Source: Ignelater luminosus (taxonomy: Eukaryota > Arthropoda > Insecta > Coleoptera > Elateridae). Taken from it: 64,000 bases of DNA. A program made the position numbers and the translations under genes. Every line of letters begins with the position of its first letter. The stretch's first letter is position 1. Shown in pieces: positions 26,613 to 51,000 of this stretch. The notes below the pieces were generated by a model that worked only from the letters and a program-made list of their open reading frames with translations, made no database searches and was not told the origin of the DNA. The DNA is taken from assembly GCA_011009095.1 (NCBI GenBank), contig VTPC01091240.1, forward strand, positions 62,001 to 126,000. Direction: 5' to 3'.

Positions 26613-29600
26613 CCTAATTTGATTGTATTGAAATGTTCTTGGACTTTACCTACATCTCACGATGAAAAAGTAAACTCTGCTAATTGTAAGTAAATCCCCA
26701 ATTCAAAATTTTTCTCAGAAAAAGATTCCAAAATAATTTTTGTTCCGTTGCATTCTAGATATTTTATCATGCATGCATAATGATTTTTGAAGAAAAACTC
26801 TTCTCAACAACCAACTGTAGTTGTGACCGCTAGAAGATTTGAAAACTTTTAAATCGTAATTCGTTCGAGGTTCCCAACCGACATGCATTCTTCGAAAGAA
26901 AAAGTAAAACTAGATTCAAGTGAGTTCTAAAAGTAAGTCAGTAAATGACAATCATCATATGTCTGCTCACAAATTGCTTTATGGCGCCAATTCTCCATGT
27001 TGGCATTCATAAATATTAGTGCTGTTGCAGATCTTCCAATAATCCGTTATGGCTGTATGTCTTGTATTCTTGGACAATGTTCTTTTACTGTTAGATGAGA
27101 TGCTTCACCATTTTGCACAAGTATATTTGCTGTTGCCCTTCGTTTTAACGCCGTTTTCATTGATTACAATCTCTTATAGTGTCTGAAGTATTGTAGAAAC
27201 ACCATGAAATTCTTCAAAACTTTTGTCTCTTCACTCTGGTATTAGTATAACAAATACAAGGCTTATTTGTCTATTTGGACAATTTCTTAATCGAGATCTG
27301 AAAGAAACGAAGCTGCAGCAGCTACCTTTACTGTGTCACGATACTCTAATTGTGGCTGAAACAAAATTAGTTAAAACCTTAAAAGTTGTCCAAAACGTTT
27401 CTGCTATGTTGTTTTGGACTAGTTTGATCCTGCAAAGGGGGCTTATAAAACAGCAACGATCAGTTTTTCCTACATGAATTAACGTATGAACTAGTAAAAG
27501 TCTGTTGAATCTCTTAGTTTTTGTAATTTAGCTCTCTAAAGCTAGGGTGTTTCTTAAATAACAAACAGAAAGATAAATCCTAGAAAGAAGCTTTTGACTG
27601 CGACAGAAAACACATCAATGAATTGAAATGATCATGAACCAACTATACCAGAAAATGCTACTTAAGCTGTAGAATGCATGCTTGTTATTACCTAAAAACC
27701 ATGAATTTTTCCTGATACTAGAATTTTGCGTAGCCATCGGAGCCGGGATTTTTGCACCTGAAACTAAGCTGTGTACCTAGATTACAGCCCTTTTTCATAT
27801 TCTACTTGATCTTCATTTAGTATAAAGTTCTCTTCAGAAAGAACGCAAAATAAAAGTATAAAGAAATTTTCATGAATATCGAAAAAAAACATCGACTGAG
27901 ACGAGTCATCGTCGCCCAGAAAAGCGCAGAATGTCATCAAGTATGTAATTCAAATCTAAATGTTGGTATATACCACAACACTCATAGGAGGATAAAGAAA
28001 TCAAAATAAAACTTCAAGAATGGTTTCGGAATGACTTTTAGAATCTGTTCTGCTTAACTAGAATGATGCTTAGTGGGTGGAATATAAAGTGTGATGTGGA
28101 ATCTAAAACAAATGTTTATCCGTCGCTGTAGTTATATTTCTGGCAGTAATAAAGTGCAGCAATCACAAATGTATAAAGTGAAATAGATTGTTTTCTAGAT
28201 AAACGTGCTATACTAAATTATATGGACTAATAATAATAAGTATCTTGTGTGAAAAAGACTATGCCACAAACCGTCATTGTTGTCATTAAGTGGAGCCAAA
28301 ACTGAAATAGGTTGAGCTTCCTATTAGGGGTCGAACCATAAATATGAAATAAAATGAATTAGACCTAATCTGCATTTTACTATAGAGATCTTTTGGTCTT
28401 AGGATGCTCCAGAATAGAGTCGCAAAATTAGTATGTTGCTTTAGATATACAAATATACAATTTGCAGCTTTCCAATGTTTTTTTTCCAGATACGCTTAAT
28501 TTCTTTAACCTCTTGACCGGGGTATTATACCAACCTAAGAATTGAAAAACTTGTATTATTTTTCTTTCTGTTTCTGAGATGCCAGATTCTAAGAAAGAGA
28601 GGTCATAAGGTTGCTCAATATTTGATACTATATTGACTGATTTACTACTAGATAATTTTTGATTTTTGATATACCTGGTGGTTCAGTTCCTATGCAATAC
28701 AGGTCTTCCAATTTTTGCAAATCTTCATGTTGTCAATTCTTAATTCATCTCCATCTGTATTACTTCAAAGTTAGTGAACAAATTAATGTCCAGCAAACTG
28801 CCAAATGAATGTTAGAAGTTCTCAAAGATTGGATAACACAAATAAAAGGTCTTTAATCAAATAATCACATTTCTGTTGGCGAAGACTAACAGAACCCTAA
28901 TATTTTTGATTTTAAATTTGTCTTGTAGTGTGAAAGAAAGCAACAATTTCCAGATTTGAGATAAGTACTGATCGTGTCAATTTTAGTAAACTCTGCAAAG
29001 TTGCCAGTACTAATGTAGCAAAAAAGATAAAGAGGATTGATAAACCATTCTAACCATGGGTGCATTGGTGATTTACTATGACAGTAATGAAGGGCAGGGA
29101 AAACGCAAAATTACTACTTGGGATAATAACAAACCTAACTAATCTAATATGCATAGAATCATGTAAATGCAACTAGAAGTCACCATTTATAAGAAATACC
29201 CTGCATTACATAAAATAGAATAAGAAGGTAAATGGACATAAAAATGCAAAAGTCTTACATTATAAAACTTCCTATCCCCACCCTTCTAGATCTTCCAATT
29301 TATATTCTTGTTAGTTGCCTGTCTATTATAATTTGTACTAATTTCAAATTCTATATGGCATGTGATTGGCTTCTCTTACAACAGGACTATAAAGAAGTCC
29401 GCTTAAACTTTCCATTTTTAACTGGAAACATAGCTGTGACTTTTTTATTTTATATTTTTACTAATTATTTTTAGCAATTGCCTATCCAACCATGTATTAT
29501 ACATAGAATTTGCTTTCAAAAGGGCAACCGTAGTTGTGTTTATTAAGGTTAAGCAGACCAAGAGAATGAAGGAACAAGACTCTTAACAATCCCCCATAAC

Positions 29601-30759
29601 AAAGAGTACATCCTTTAGCAAAGTATAGTACAGGCTACAACATGCTAGGAAACAATATTCTTCTTTTTTTTTTCGGAATTCCATCAAAAACTACCCCATA
29701 TGTCAAAGTTTTTTTCTACCTTACAAAACTGAGTAGAATACCTGGCTACCTGTTATAAAAACTCATTTATCTTAAGAGCAGTTCAAAATAGCCACTTATT
29801 TACGTGTTAGGATATTCAGTACATATTCAGAATTCTGAGAAATACAAAATTACTAGTAAAAAGTATACTTGGCCCTCCCACTTCCGATGCTCATGGATTG
29901 CAGATTGTAACAAAACGATGTCAAAATGTACATTTGTAGTAGTAAAACAAACATTACTTTATAACTTTGTCTAGCTAGAATTCAAATCTATCCACAGCCA
30001 TCTTAGTGTTCCAGGACAGAATGTTTAATTTGACAATTTCGCTTGTTTTGACCCAAACCACTTATAAATCATCTCAAATGCCGTAACTAACATCACCTAA
30101 CACATTGAATTAATGAGAGGCTGAGCATCATCATTCAATATTTTAAAGCGTTTTAAAATATGACAGAACAGTTAATATTATTACCACTAAAACAGGACAG
30201 TGTTTCCTAACATAATAGAGCTTGTAATCTTTTAAAGCTGAAATTTACTATGCAGCACATATACCGAAACTTTTTGGCAAAATTGGCCCAATGCGCATTT
30301 CAACCTTCCAATCTAAAATACTAAAAAAGGAGTGCTGTGATCTATTGCAATGTGGGTCATATGGGTTGAATGTGCAGATTAAGCAGTGAAAATACAAGCA
30401 TGATCATGACAACAATCGAATATCTTGAGAACTATTCGAGATATGAAAATTTAAATTTCATGGTCCCATTCAGTGTTAAAAACCAAGTCGATATCATATA
30501 TATCACAATGTCGAAAAATCGTCGTTTTCAATCCCGATTATCTCTAAAAGTATTCGAGATATTGAAATACCGATTATGTATCTGTAATCAGGAGAAAATT
30601 CTAAGTTGATTTCATACATAACATGTCCTGTAAAGGTACAGCAACATAGCAACAGATAGACAGACCAACAGACAGAATGTAAGAATTGGGATACGAAATT
30701 TTTTGAATTTCGTCAAAAATGTTAATTAAGAGCCACCTGCATACTAGCAATTGTTTTCT
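26613..30759. other. Non-coding region
   Basis: No supported exon on either strand. Minus-strand fragments near 27150-26980 read peptide-like (RRATANILVQNGEASHLT...) but are interrupted and were not identified. Confidence 0.45.
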
Positions 30760-30890
30760 TAAAATAAAAAATGCCAAATCATGACCATCTATATTTTTGA
30801 ACAAATTAAAAATGCTAAACCATAGCTATCTAGTATATGCATTTGTACAAATTAGAAATGCAGAACCACACTGCTATCCTTTGTCAAAAC
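30760..30890. repeat. Degenerate tandem repeat, about 45-bp unit
   Basis: Units of the form AAAATGC(C/T)AAA(T/C)CAT and then ATCTATATT...GAACAAATTA occur about three times here, and a related unit recurs near 33095-33150. Confidence 0.5.
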
Positions 30891-30971
30891 TTAGCAACTC
30901 TCACCTAACCTGTTTTGCAGGAGAAGCAGTTTCTAAATTTCAAACAGGGCTAAAAGAATAAAACTAATATA

Positions 30972-31102
30972 TGTCTCTTTCTTATCAATTACAAACCATA
31001 TTATTTATCCTTTATTAATTAAAGTATTGTATTAATAAATTAAAATAAACTAAAGATTAATAAAAGATGAAAAACGTGGTTTGTAATTAATAAGAGAGAG
31101 AT
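30972..31102. repeat. Near-perfect palindrome (foldback), 131 bp
   Basis: The left arm GTCTCTTTCTTATCAATTAC and AAACCA pair with TGGTTTGTAATTAATAAG and AGAGAGA on the right. Pairing continues through the TTTATCCTTTATTAATT core to the middle. No target duplication was identified. Confidence 0.75.
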
Positions 31103-31487
31103 CGATTGTAACTTCTGGATATGCCATGCGCAGGTTCTCTATAGAACCTTTCCTCTGTGTCTATAGTCAATAGCTTTCTGTCACTTTGAGGTTTGAAGGT
31201 TAAATCTGAATTCTTTCAACAGTTCAATTTGAGGTTACATTTAGAACGTAATTTGACTTTGCATTACATTATCGTATGACATCATTTCAAACTTATTGTA
31301 AAAAGACTATAGATTAGGTAAATTTAAACATAGTCTTTGAAAATGCAATAAAAGCTTTTACCAGGTCTTAATTTTAGATGGCAGCACAGTTCCCTGTATT
31401 TTCTTCTAGATTAGATAATTGCACAATCGACAATCTTACACAGTGTTTAATACTTTGTATTCATTACTTGCATTGTGTTATTTAGAG

Positions 31488-31665
31488 CAGCAGTCAGCAA
31501 CTGGTGGTCCATTAAATAATTGTAATGGTCCGCAAAGAAATTCAGATATTATATCATACTCAATGTTCGTGTTAATTCGTACCTTTAAAAATTATGTTAG
31601 TGGCCCGCAAAATTTTAAATTGCAAATCTAGTGGTCCACAATATCTAAAAAGTTGCCGACTGCTG
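31488..31665. mobile_element. hAT-like MITE with 8-bp target duplication
   Basis: Inverted ends CAGCAGTC(A/G)GCAACT and inner GTGGTCCA, with GGTCCGC/GGCCCGC further in. Flanked by ATTTAGAG (31480-31487) and ATCTAGAG (31666-31673), an 8-bp duplication with one mismatch that fits the hAT target preference nTCTAGAn. 178 bp, no transposase. Confidence 0.85.
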
Positions 31666-33479
31666 ATCTAGAGTATCAATATTAATAATACACATGACAC
31701 AAGTTCAGCCATCTAGTCTAGAACCACAAAGTAAACAAAACCACGTTAATAATTTTGAAGCACACGCATCTATTTAACAGTCAAGTCATAAATAAAATTT
31801 GAAAAATAAAAAATAGTACTAGTCCACATTGATTTTTGTGTATTTTTGTATATTTGACTATGTATTCGTTAAGTCCTTGCAAAACATAAAACATTGAAAG
31901 AACTTTTGATCTCCTTGAAAATACATTTCATTAAATGAGAAACTTAAATGTTTAAACTTCACTTACTCAAAATGATCATTACTCCCATGTACCCCTCAAA
32001 CAACTTGAATGAACAGATGACATCTGCAAGTTTTATTTATGGTAGGTTATTGGGCCTGACTTAAGTGTTTGAGCTTTAGAGTCGTAAAGCCCAAAATACA
32101 CACCAAATACTATATAACTTACTTTTATTAAATCTTTATTCTGCTTAAATAAACAATCTTAGACAATAAAAACAACATACTGTGTGAGTATAAAGTAATG
32201 TGTAAAATCCATATTTTTTTATAGATAAATTCTCCTCCAGCATTAATTTATTGTGAAACAATAATGCTAATGTCAATTTTTTTAAATGGAAATTCTCTGA
32301 TTCTTTTTGTGATTTTGATAGACCTTGTGATTGTCTAAATGATAGCATAAATCTCTACATCTTACATAATAAGAGAATTTTTGAATAAAAATGAAAGTAA
32401 TTTCTAATTTTTGGAAATATGGAAAAGTTTTCATAATGTCACTTATTTATTTATTTTTTTACTTATTTTGTTTTAATTAAGAGCACCAACAACAGATATA
32501 ATACAAATACATTATTTAATCTGAACTATTAGTGCACATAGCCAACCATTTGGCAACGAGCATAAGTGTAAGATTTTTTTATGTAAGGTGCGAGTATTTT
32601 TATACCATCATTTAGGCAATAACATGGTCTATCAAAATCGTGAAAAAAATCAGATGGTTTACATTTAAAGAAATTGGCAATGATGTCATCACTTTGAAAT
32701 AAATGAATGCTGGAGGAAATTAATTGCAAGACACCGCTTATTTTTTGTTAAAATGATTCCAATGCATATCTGATTATTGTAAAAGAAACATTTTAATTTA
32801 TTAATTTATCAGTTTTATAAATGGAAAATAAAAACCAACAATATATACGGATTCAGTATTTTTTTCTCTTTCAGAAACCTATTTACAATTTTGCTCCAAA
32901 ATAATCAAAAGAACAAATAATTGGGCATTAAGAATTTGCTATTGAAATCTGTATGGTATGGTGTTATGCAATTTTATACCTGTTATGTAACATGCAGCCT
33001 TAGGTGAACAAGTTATATGCCTACTGCAGGCCCATGGTTTGTTTACATTGTAGCTATGCCAGGCTATGCTTTTCCTGGCTAGTCTAATACAGATTAAAAT
33101 GCTAAACCATGATCATCTGTATTGTTTTGAACAAATTGAAAATGCTATTTGTATTCTTGTGCATAATAATTATTGGAAATGTATTAGTATCTTTTAACGT
33201 GGCTAGCCTAACAATTGTTTTCAGTCTCAGTTAGGCATTTGTTATTGCCCTGTAGATGGAAGCAGATATTGGAGCTGCTACTCTCTTTGACTCTTTGGAT
33301 TCAATTATGGAAGTAGTGTGAGCTGACCAACTCACTTCCAAGTACTTATGCTGTACTAGTTTGGAAAACCTAATTGTTCTGTTAATTAATACTCCAATAC
33401 ACCAAATTTTTCACTTCACCATAACTGGAGAAAATAAGGATACAAACCATAAAAAGGAATAAAACAATAAGAATGTTTT

Positions 33480-34241
33480 AAAATTAAATATATTCACATA
33501 GCGATATAATTTACGAAATATAAAGTTCTGATTATAGAGCATTCTACATTTATCGCACACAGCGATGAAGCTGCATGATTTTATAGTATAACACTCTCTA
33601 TCTAAAAATAAAATAAAAATAACTTTTAAATATTTTACGGTTTATAGTATAGGTATGATGATAAATTAGTATGTATATTGGGCAAGTAAATCTTTCTACA
33701 ATGAAATCATTATAATAAAATTTAAAAAACAAAAATATGAGAGTTACTAAATTTCATTTTTATATAACTCATAAATATAACTTTTGTTTTCAAATTAATA
33801 ATTAGAAACAAAAGAAAAAAGCTACCCAATAATTACTTACGGAGTACAAATACAGTTCCTTATTTACAATTATTAAGCCGGTAAATGAAACTTCGATTTG
33901 AGCATCAAAGAAAAAGAAACCTCCTTCATGATAATACAACATTCAGAGGATAACCAGCGAAAAACATAATTACAAATAAATAATAAAAATCAATGTGTAA
34001 TTAATTGATTTCAACCCCAATAATTATTATTCGAGTTGTCGTTTCCATTGCAAAATAATAGACCAGAAAACCTAAAACACCACCTCATAAATTAATGTTA
34101 CTTATTTTTTTAGACTTAGTGGTCTATTAATAAACACAAAAAAATTAACATTTTTAACTTGAAATATTGGTGGGGTAAGGCAATGCGATATGGTTGTAAT
34201 TTCAATGGCATTCCACTGCCTATTTGAGATGATGATTACAT
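33480..34241 (-). other. Probable Actn 3' UTR
   Basis: AT-rich sequence directly downstream of the Actn stop with no open frame on either strand. The exact end is not determinable: AATAAA copies on the minus strand are clear only near 32120-32145, which would imply a UTR of about 2 kb, while nearer variants are weak. Confidence 0.4.
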
Positions 34242-46224
<11,983 letters not shown>

Positions 46225-47585
46225 CTATAATGGGAAAAATAAATTATTTTCTATTATTCGATTTGACAGAAAAATAGGATCTTTACACCATTATTTTTAA
46301 TATTGGCAGTATCCAAAAGAACTTAGTAATTAATTATTGTCAGTCCAATGCTTCGTATTCTTAAATTCTATTTTTGCAACATTACGGTTAAGAATTCTTT
46401 ACAATAACAAAGTCAAATCAAGTTAAATAATATTTGATTGAAATGTATATTCAAGATTATTACAAATCTAAAAACTATTAAATTGACTTTTAAAGTTACT
46501 CACTACTTTAATGAAAATGGTGAGTAACTTTGAAAATTGATTTCCATTTTCTATTTTTGGTAGAATATTAAAATGAAAATGCACATAGCTGCATATATTC
46601 TAATTAAATGTTATTTAACTCACTCAGTGTAACTGATTATAAGTGGATCTGTGCACATGTAACTAACTCTTAATGAAAGAATACTATACGCAGACAATTA
46701 ACTACTATGCTCTTTTCAGTATCATTATTAAGTCTGTCGCCTATATTATTATTAAGAAACCATCTAACAAGTTTCATTTACCTGTGCCTTTCATAATCAT
46801 TTCTTGTGAAGAATAAGGAACGTGATCTCAGCTAGTAGCCCATGTGCAGAAAAGCAAAGAGATAGTTATTTATTTATCGTTTTTTATTTTTAAATAATTC
46901 TATTACAAGTACAAATAAGATTTAATTTTATTTAACCATTTTGTCATTCTTGGCCAATTAAACACAGATTTTTTCTATAAATTCATTCAACTTAAAATAA
47001 CTGTGAATTGTAACTGATAAAGGTAATTATTGAGTTCAGTTTCATAATTTAAATTAAAATGACAAATGCATATCAACTATATCACTTGTCACCTGGATAA
47101 TAAAGAGTGAGAAGAATCTAAATGGCATATGCTTAAGTAAGACAGAGATTTACAATATGCAGATGGTGAATGATGAAATGTTTTTATCACCGTCTCACTT
47201 TAAGATTATACTATTTACTACTTGCACTTATTATTGCTATATGAAAAGTTAAATAAATTTTAAAAAATTAAGAAAAACAATAAACTTGAAGAATTATTAA
47301 TTTGGAATAAATCAAGGTTATGTATAAGTCAGTAGGAAGATTATTTCAAAAAGCATGAAAATTTACCTTTACTTCTAATTTCAATGTAAACTGCATTAAA
47401 TTTTACAGTTATTCTTAGGTATAAGGAAAAAGAATGAACGTTACGCTTTATCATGTTACAACTGGTTGCAACACCAAACGAGACAAAAAAATGCAACTTA
47501 GATTGTAAATGTCACTGCAAAATTAAACAAATTTATTTTGTGTTTAGTAAAAAAACCTAGTCAAGTTCAAACTAACAGGATACAA

Positions 47586-48050
47586 ATGCAAAATAGAACA
47601 TCTCCTAACATTTTAGTAACAGGATTACCTGGCGTTGGTAAATCGGCATTGTGTTCGAAATTATCTGAACAGACAGGTTTAAAATGGTTGGAAGTTTCTA
47701 GAATCATCATAGAAAATAATTTTGAAAAATCTAATCAAATTCGACTTTTAAATTGTATTAAGGAAAAGATAGATTTGGGAGGAAATATTGTCGATTATTA
47801 CTTTTGTGGAATATTTCCCTCTGAGTGGTTTGATATTGTTATTGTTTTACAAGCAGATAATTTCATATTATATGAAAGATGCAAGAAGATTACATTTGAT
47901 GACATTGCGATGGATGAATCTAGATATGTTCCGTCAGAGATTATTTATGAATTGAGTAATAGAACTTGGAGAGAATTTGATGAAAATTTAAAAACTATAC
48001 GAATGTGGTTACAGAAATGGTATGTGATTAAGGTTACACCGTCTAGTTAA
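47586..48050 (+). CDS. Diverged adenylate kinase 6 (AK6/CINAP/Fap7)-like protein, single exon
   Basis: 154-residue ORF from the first true ATG (47586) to TAA. AK6 proteins are small nuclear P-loop NMP kinases/ATPases that help 40S ribosome maturation. Seen here: PNILVTGLPGVGKSAL, with Walker A at residues 13-20, and IVDYYFCGIFPSEWF at 68-82, matching the AK6 'IVDYHGCDFFPERWF' signature. Differences from the family: the His of the DxH Walker-B motif is Tyr; the acidic loop before it (AMP-side segment) is shortened by about 10 residues; and the RGY lid motif is replaced by KITFDD. It is intronless and lies opposite to Actn, inside its intron 1 if exon 1 is beyond the window. Either a fast-evolving AK6 or a retrocopy that kept its frame; no poly-A tract or target duplication was recognised. 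Confidence 0.72.
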   Translation: MQNRTSPNILVTGLPGVGKSALCSKLSEQTGLKWLEVSRIIIENNFEKSNQIRLLNCIKEKIDLGGNIVDYYFCGIFPSEWFDIVIVLQADNFILYERCKKITFDDIAMDESRYVPSEIIYELSNRTWREFDENLKTIRMWLQKWYVIKVTPSS

Positions 48051-51000
48051 TTCTAGCAATGACTATTTTTATATTATCATTTTGTAAAAATATTTAATGA
48101 TTAAATTTCATTCACGCAAGCCCTTACAAACCATGAATGGTAAAATAAGTCATACTACATTTTTTCAACTTGTGTACTATGAATGTGCTAGTGACTCACA
48201 ATAACTCGATTATACTAAATTTATAAATCGACAAAATATTGTGAACCCAAAGGAATCTCCCACACAGAATTCTATTCACATGCAGATGTGTCAGCTTTTG
48301 GTAGGACGATATAGTACAATAAAGTGTTACTGCACGAATTTTAAATTTAAAACTGGCCAAACTAAATTTAAAATTATTCTCGTAACAGCAGCAGTCATGC
48401 ATTACAACAAATTGACCTGAAAGCCAAAGTGGAAAACTAGCCAAGTCAAACGTAAGCGCCGTTTGAAATGTGTTTTGAGGTTCACGAATTTAATATTTTC
48501 GTCATTGGTTTTACGTTGCACTAAAGAATGCGTGTGCATCATCATCATGATGATTTGCAGCTGAATTATTTTTTGAAAATTCATTACTAATTGCAAATCC
48601 ATTCATTCATGTAAAATATGTGTATATTGTAACAAATCAAAACACCTCAGAAGCTAAATTCACTCAAGATAATAAAATCTCAGGTGTATTATTATATTGA
48701 CGCTTATCAGAATTACTAGCACTTCTCTAGTAAAAAAAAAAGTAGACTACAAATTTAGATCTTGTTGACATTCCATTACCTACGAACATATTTTTAAAAC
48801 CCACGCAGAAAAAACCTCAAGAATATTAATAAAGCACACCAAGACTGTTGCAAAAGTTGACTTTTTGTAGATTTCTGGTTATTAGATTCTTAATTGTTTT
48901 GAGATACACCGTGTTATTGAAGTCCAATTAGGCAGCTTAATTAATTTTCTGATAACACAAGAACTGACGTGATTCTTATTTACAAATAAAATATCGAGTA
49001 TATCGGTTTCTTATCAATCTTGTCAAAATTGCGAAATACTATAGTAGAATCTCTTTTGTAAACTACACACGTACTACCTGAAATTATAAATCAATACTCA
49101 ATAAACAATAGACGTGAAGATGACATCAAAAAGGCAGACCCGTATTTTTCCCAATTGAAAATTAAAAATGAATTGGGGTTTGATTCAATACCACCCTTAT
49201 ACTTCTTCAAGTGAACTTGGAGAATATACGAAACTTTTTTATGAATGAGTCTAAGTACTTCCTTGCAGTAAATATAATTCAACACATACACTGTTTACAC
49301 TAAAAGGTGACATATACTAATGAGCAAATTAGTTGAGTCATAAAAAAAGTTACAGAGAAATTATTATGTAACGACGTCAGGAAATGTCTCAACGTTCATA
49401 CATCTGCTTTTTTGTGGTTTACAAAAGTCGTTTAGAAAATCATTTTTAATTCATTAAGTTTGAGTTTTAACACGCAACATCGACACCATGAAAGAAGTCA
49501 TTCATACTCTGTCAACGTCATAATAAATGGTAGTAGCCGAATCTTAATGTATGCAAATACATTTTTTATGGATTACCTACATTGTTGAATTAAATAATTG
49601 TTATATTCCAATATAAAGCTAATAATGATTCATATTATCTTTCTTTTATCAGTAAAACAAGATGCTCTTTGTTCGATCCAACTTACAGCAGTTCTGAAAG
49701 ATTTTTATGTTATCTTATGGATTATCTATAGAAGTAAACGTGACGCGAATTAATATTCTATGACCTATTTTCAGCGTTTCTTAGCCACGCAGCGCATTTA
49801 GTGTACACAATTAAGAAGATAAACTGCTATTATTTCGTTAATTATTTTAGTGCTAATTTCCAATGTATAAGAGTAAAGCATCATTAACTCGACGCTATAA
49901 TAAAATTTCTTTAAAATCTTTCTTATTAAATTAAAAGCCAGTCATCTGTGAAAAATACCTGTACCTATCTGTGACTAAAAATTGTATACCAATGATCAAA
50001 TGAATGATTTTACTCTAATTAGCCCACACAGGTTTAATTAGACGTAATGAAGTTACTAATTAGTGTTTGTTAAGAGAGAAACGTAATTCGTTAATTGGAG
50101 GAGCAACATGAATGTGATCGGCTCAAGTTCGAAATTTAGGCCACTCACAGTTTCCAAAAAATGTAGATAGGACTTTGTTTCACTCTTAAAATGGCTAGGC
50201 AAAAAGGTACTGAAAATCCTAGGTAATAACGGAAGTTACAATCAATAGATACACTGAAAAATCAAATAATTTGTCTAGACATTGCATATCTTCACATAGC
50301 TTCAGAAAGAGCTTTTCCAAAATACTAAACAACCCTTCCTTGGATATATGTAGATTTTGGAAATCTTCCTTCTTGCATTCATGAATGAACCCTTAATACA
50401 TTACCTTACAAGTTCTAAATTTCTTTCTACCTAGTTTTCAAAAGTTGGTTACAAGTGCAGCAAAATCAAAGATTGAGACAATCACAGACCTTGCAAAAAA
50501 TTATTTTTTCTTTAATTTACTTATCGAGATGTTTTTGCCAAAACAGCCCAAAAGATTATCGTCATCATCGCCGTCACCATTGTCCGTCATCGTTGCTATT
50601 GACGTCTATAGCACTGAATTATTCCATCTTGCCAAAAGTTGCATCTCTAAACTCGATGTGTTATAACTTATTAACAGCAACTCTACTTCCCCCATTCCAT
50701 TACGAACCACGCCCAAATTGTAAGAGATTGAGAAGAAAAATCAACATATTCTTCAAGTGTTTTTTTTTTGAGTTGACATTTTTAGTTACCTTGAATCATT
50801 GAATACGTCAAGTGTTCTAATTATTTAATTGTAGCAATTATGCTTAAAAACCTGAAATAACTTCTTCAACTGTCATCACTTATTCATTATTACTCCAACT
50901 GTAATTGTTAGCCATCCAAGCTATAGTTTGTTTGCAATTAACTTCAGCTGTTCTTATAATTTATTAACACCTTAAAATAGACACATCCATGATTAATCCA

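Noticed and set aside
46787..46860. Minus-strand segment ending GGCACAG|GTAAATG, a possible Actn exon 1
   Set aside because: Joined to exon 2 it gives the wrong phase and an immediate stop, and it lacks the conserved WEKQQ-type ending.
47538..47585. Extended N-terminus for the AK6-like ORF
   Set aside because: The upstream 'start' at 47538 is TTG; the first ATG is 47586, and it also gives the family's usual N-terminal length before the P-loop.
50445..50802. Two overlapping plus-strand frames up to 115 codons
   Set aside because: No homology, low-complexity Ser/His stretches from a CATCATCGCC-type repeat, no splice signals of note.
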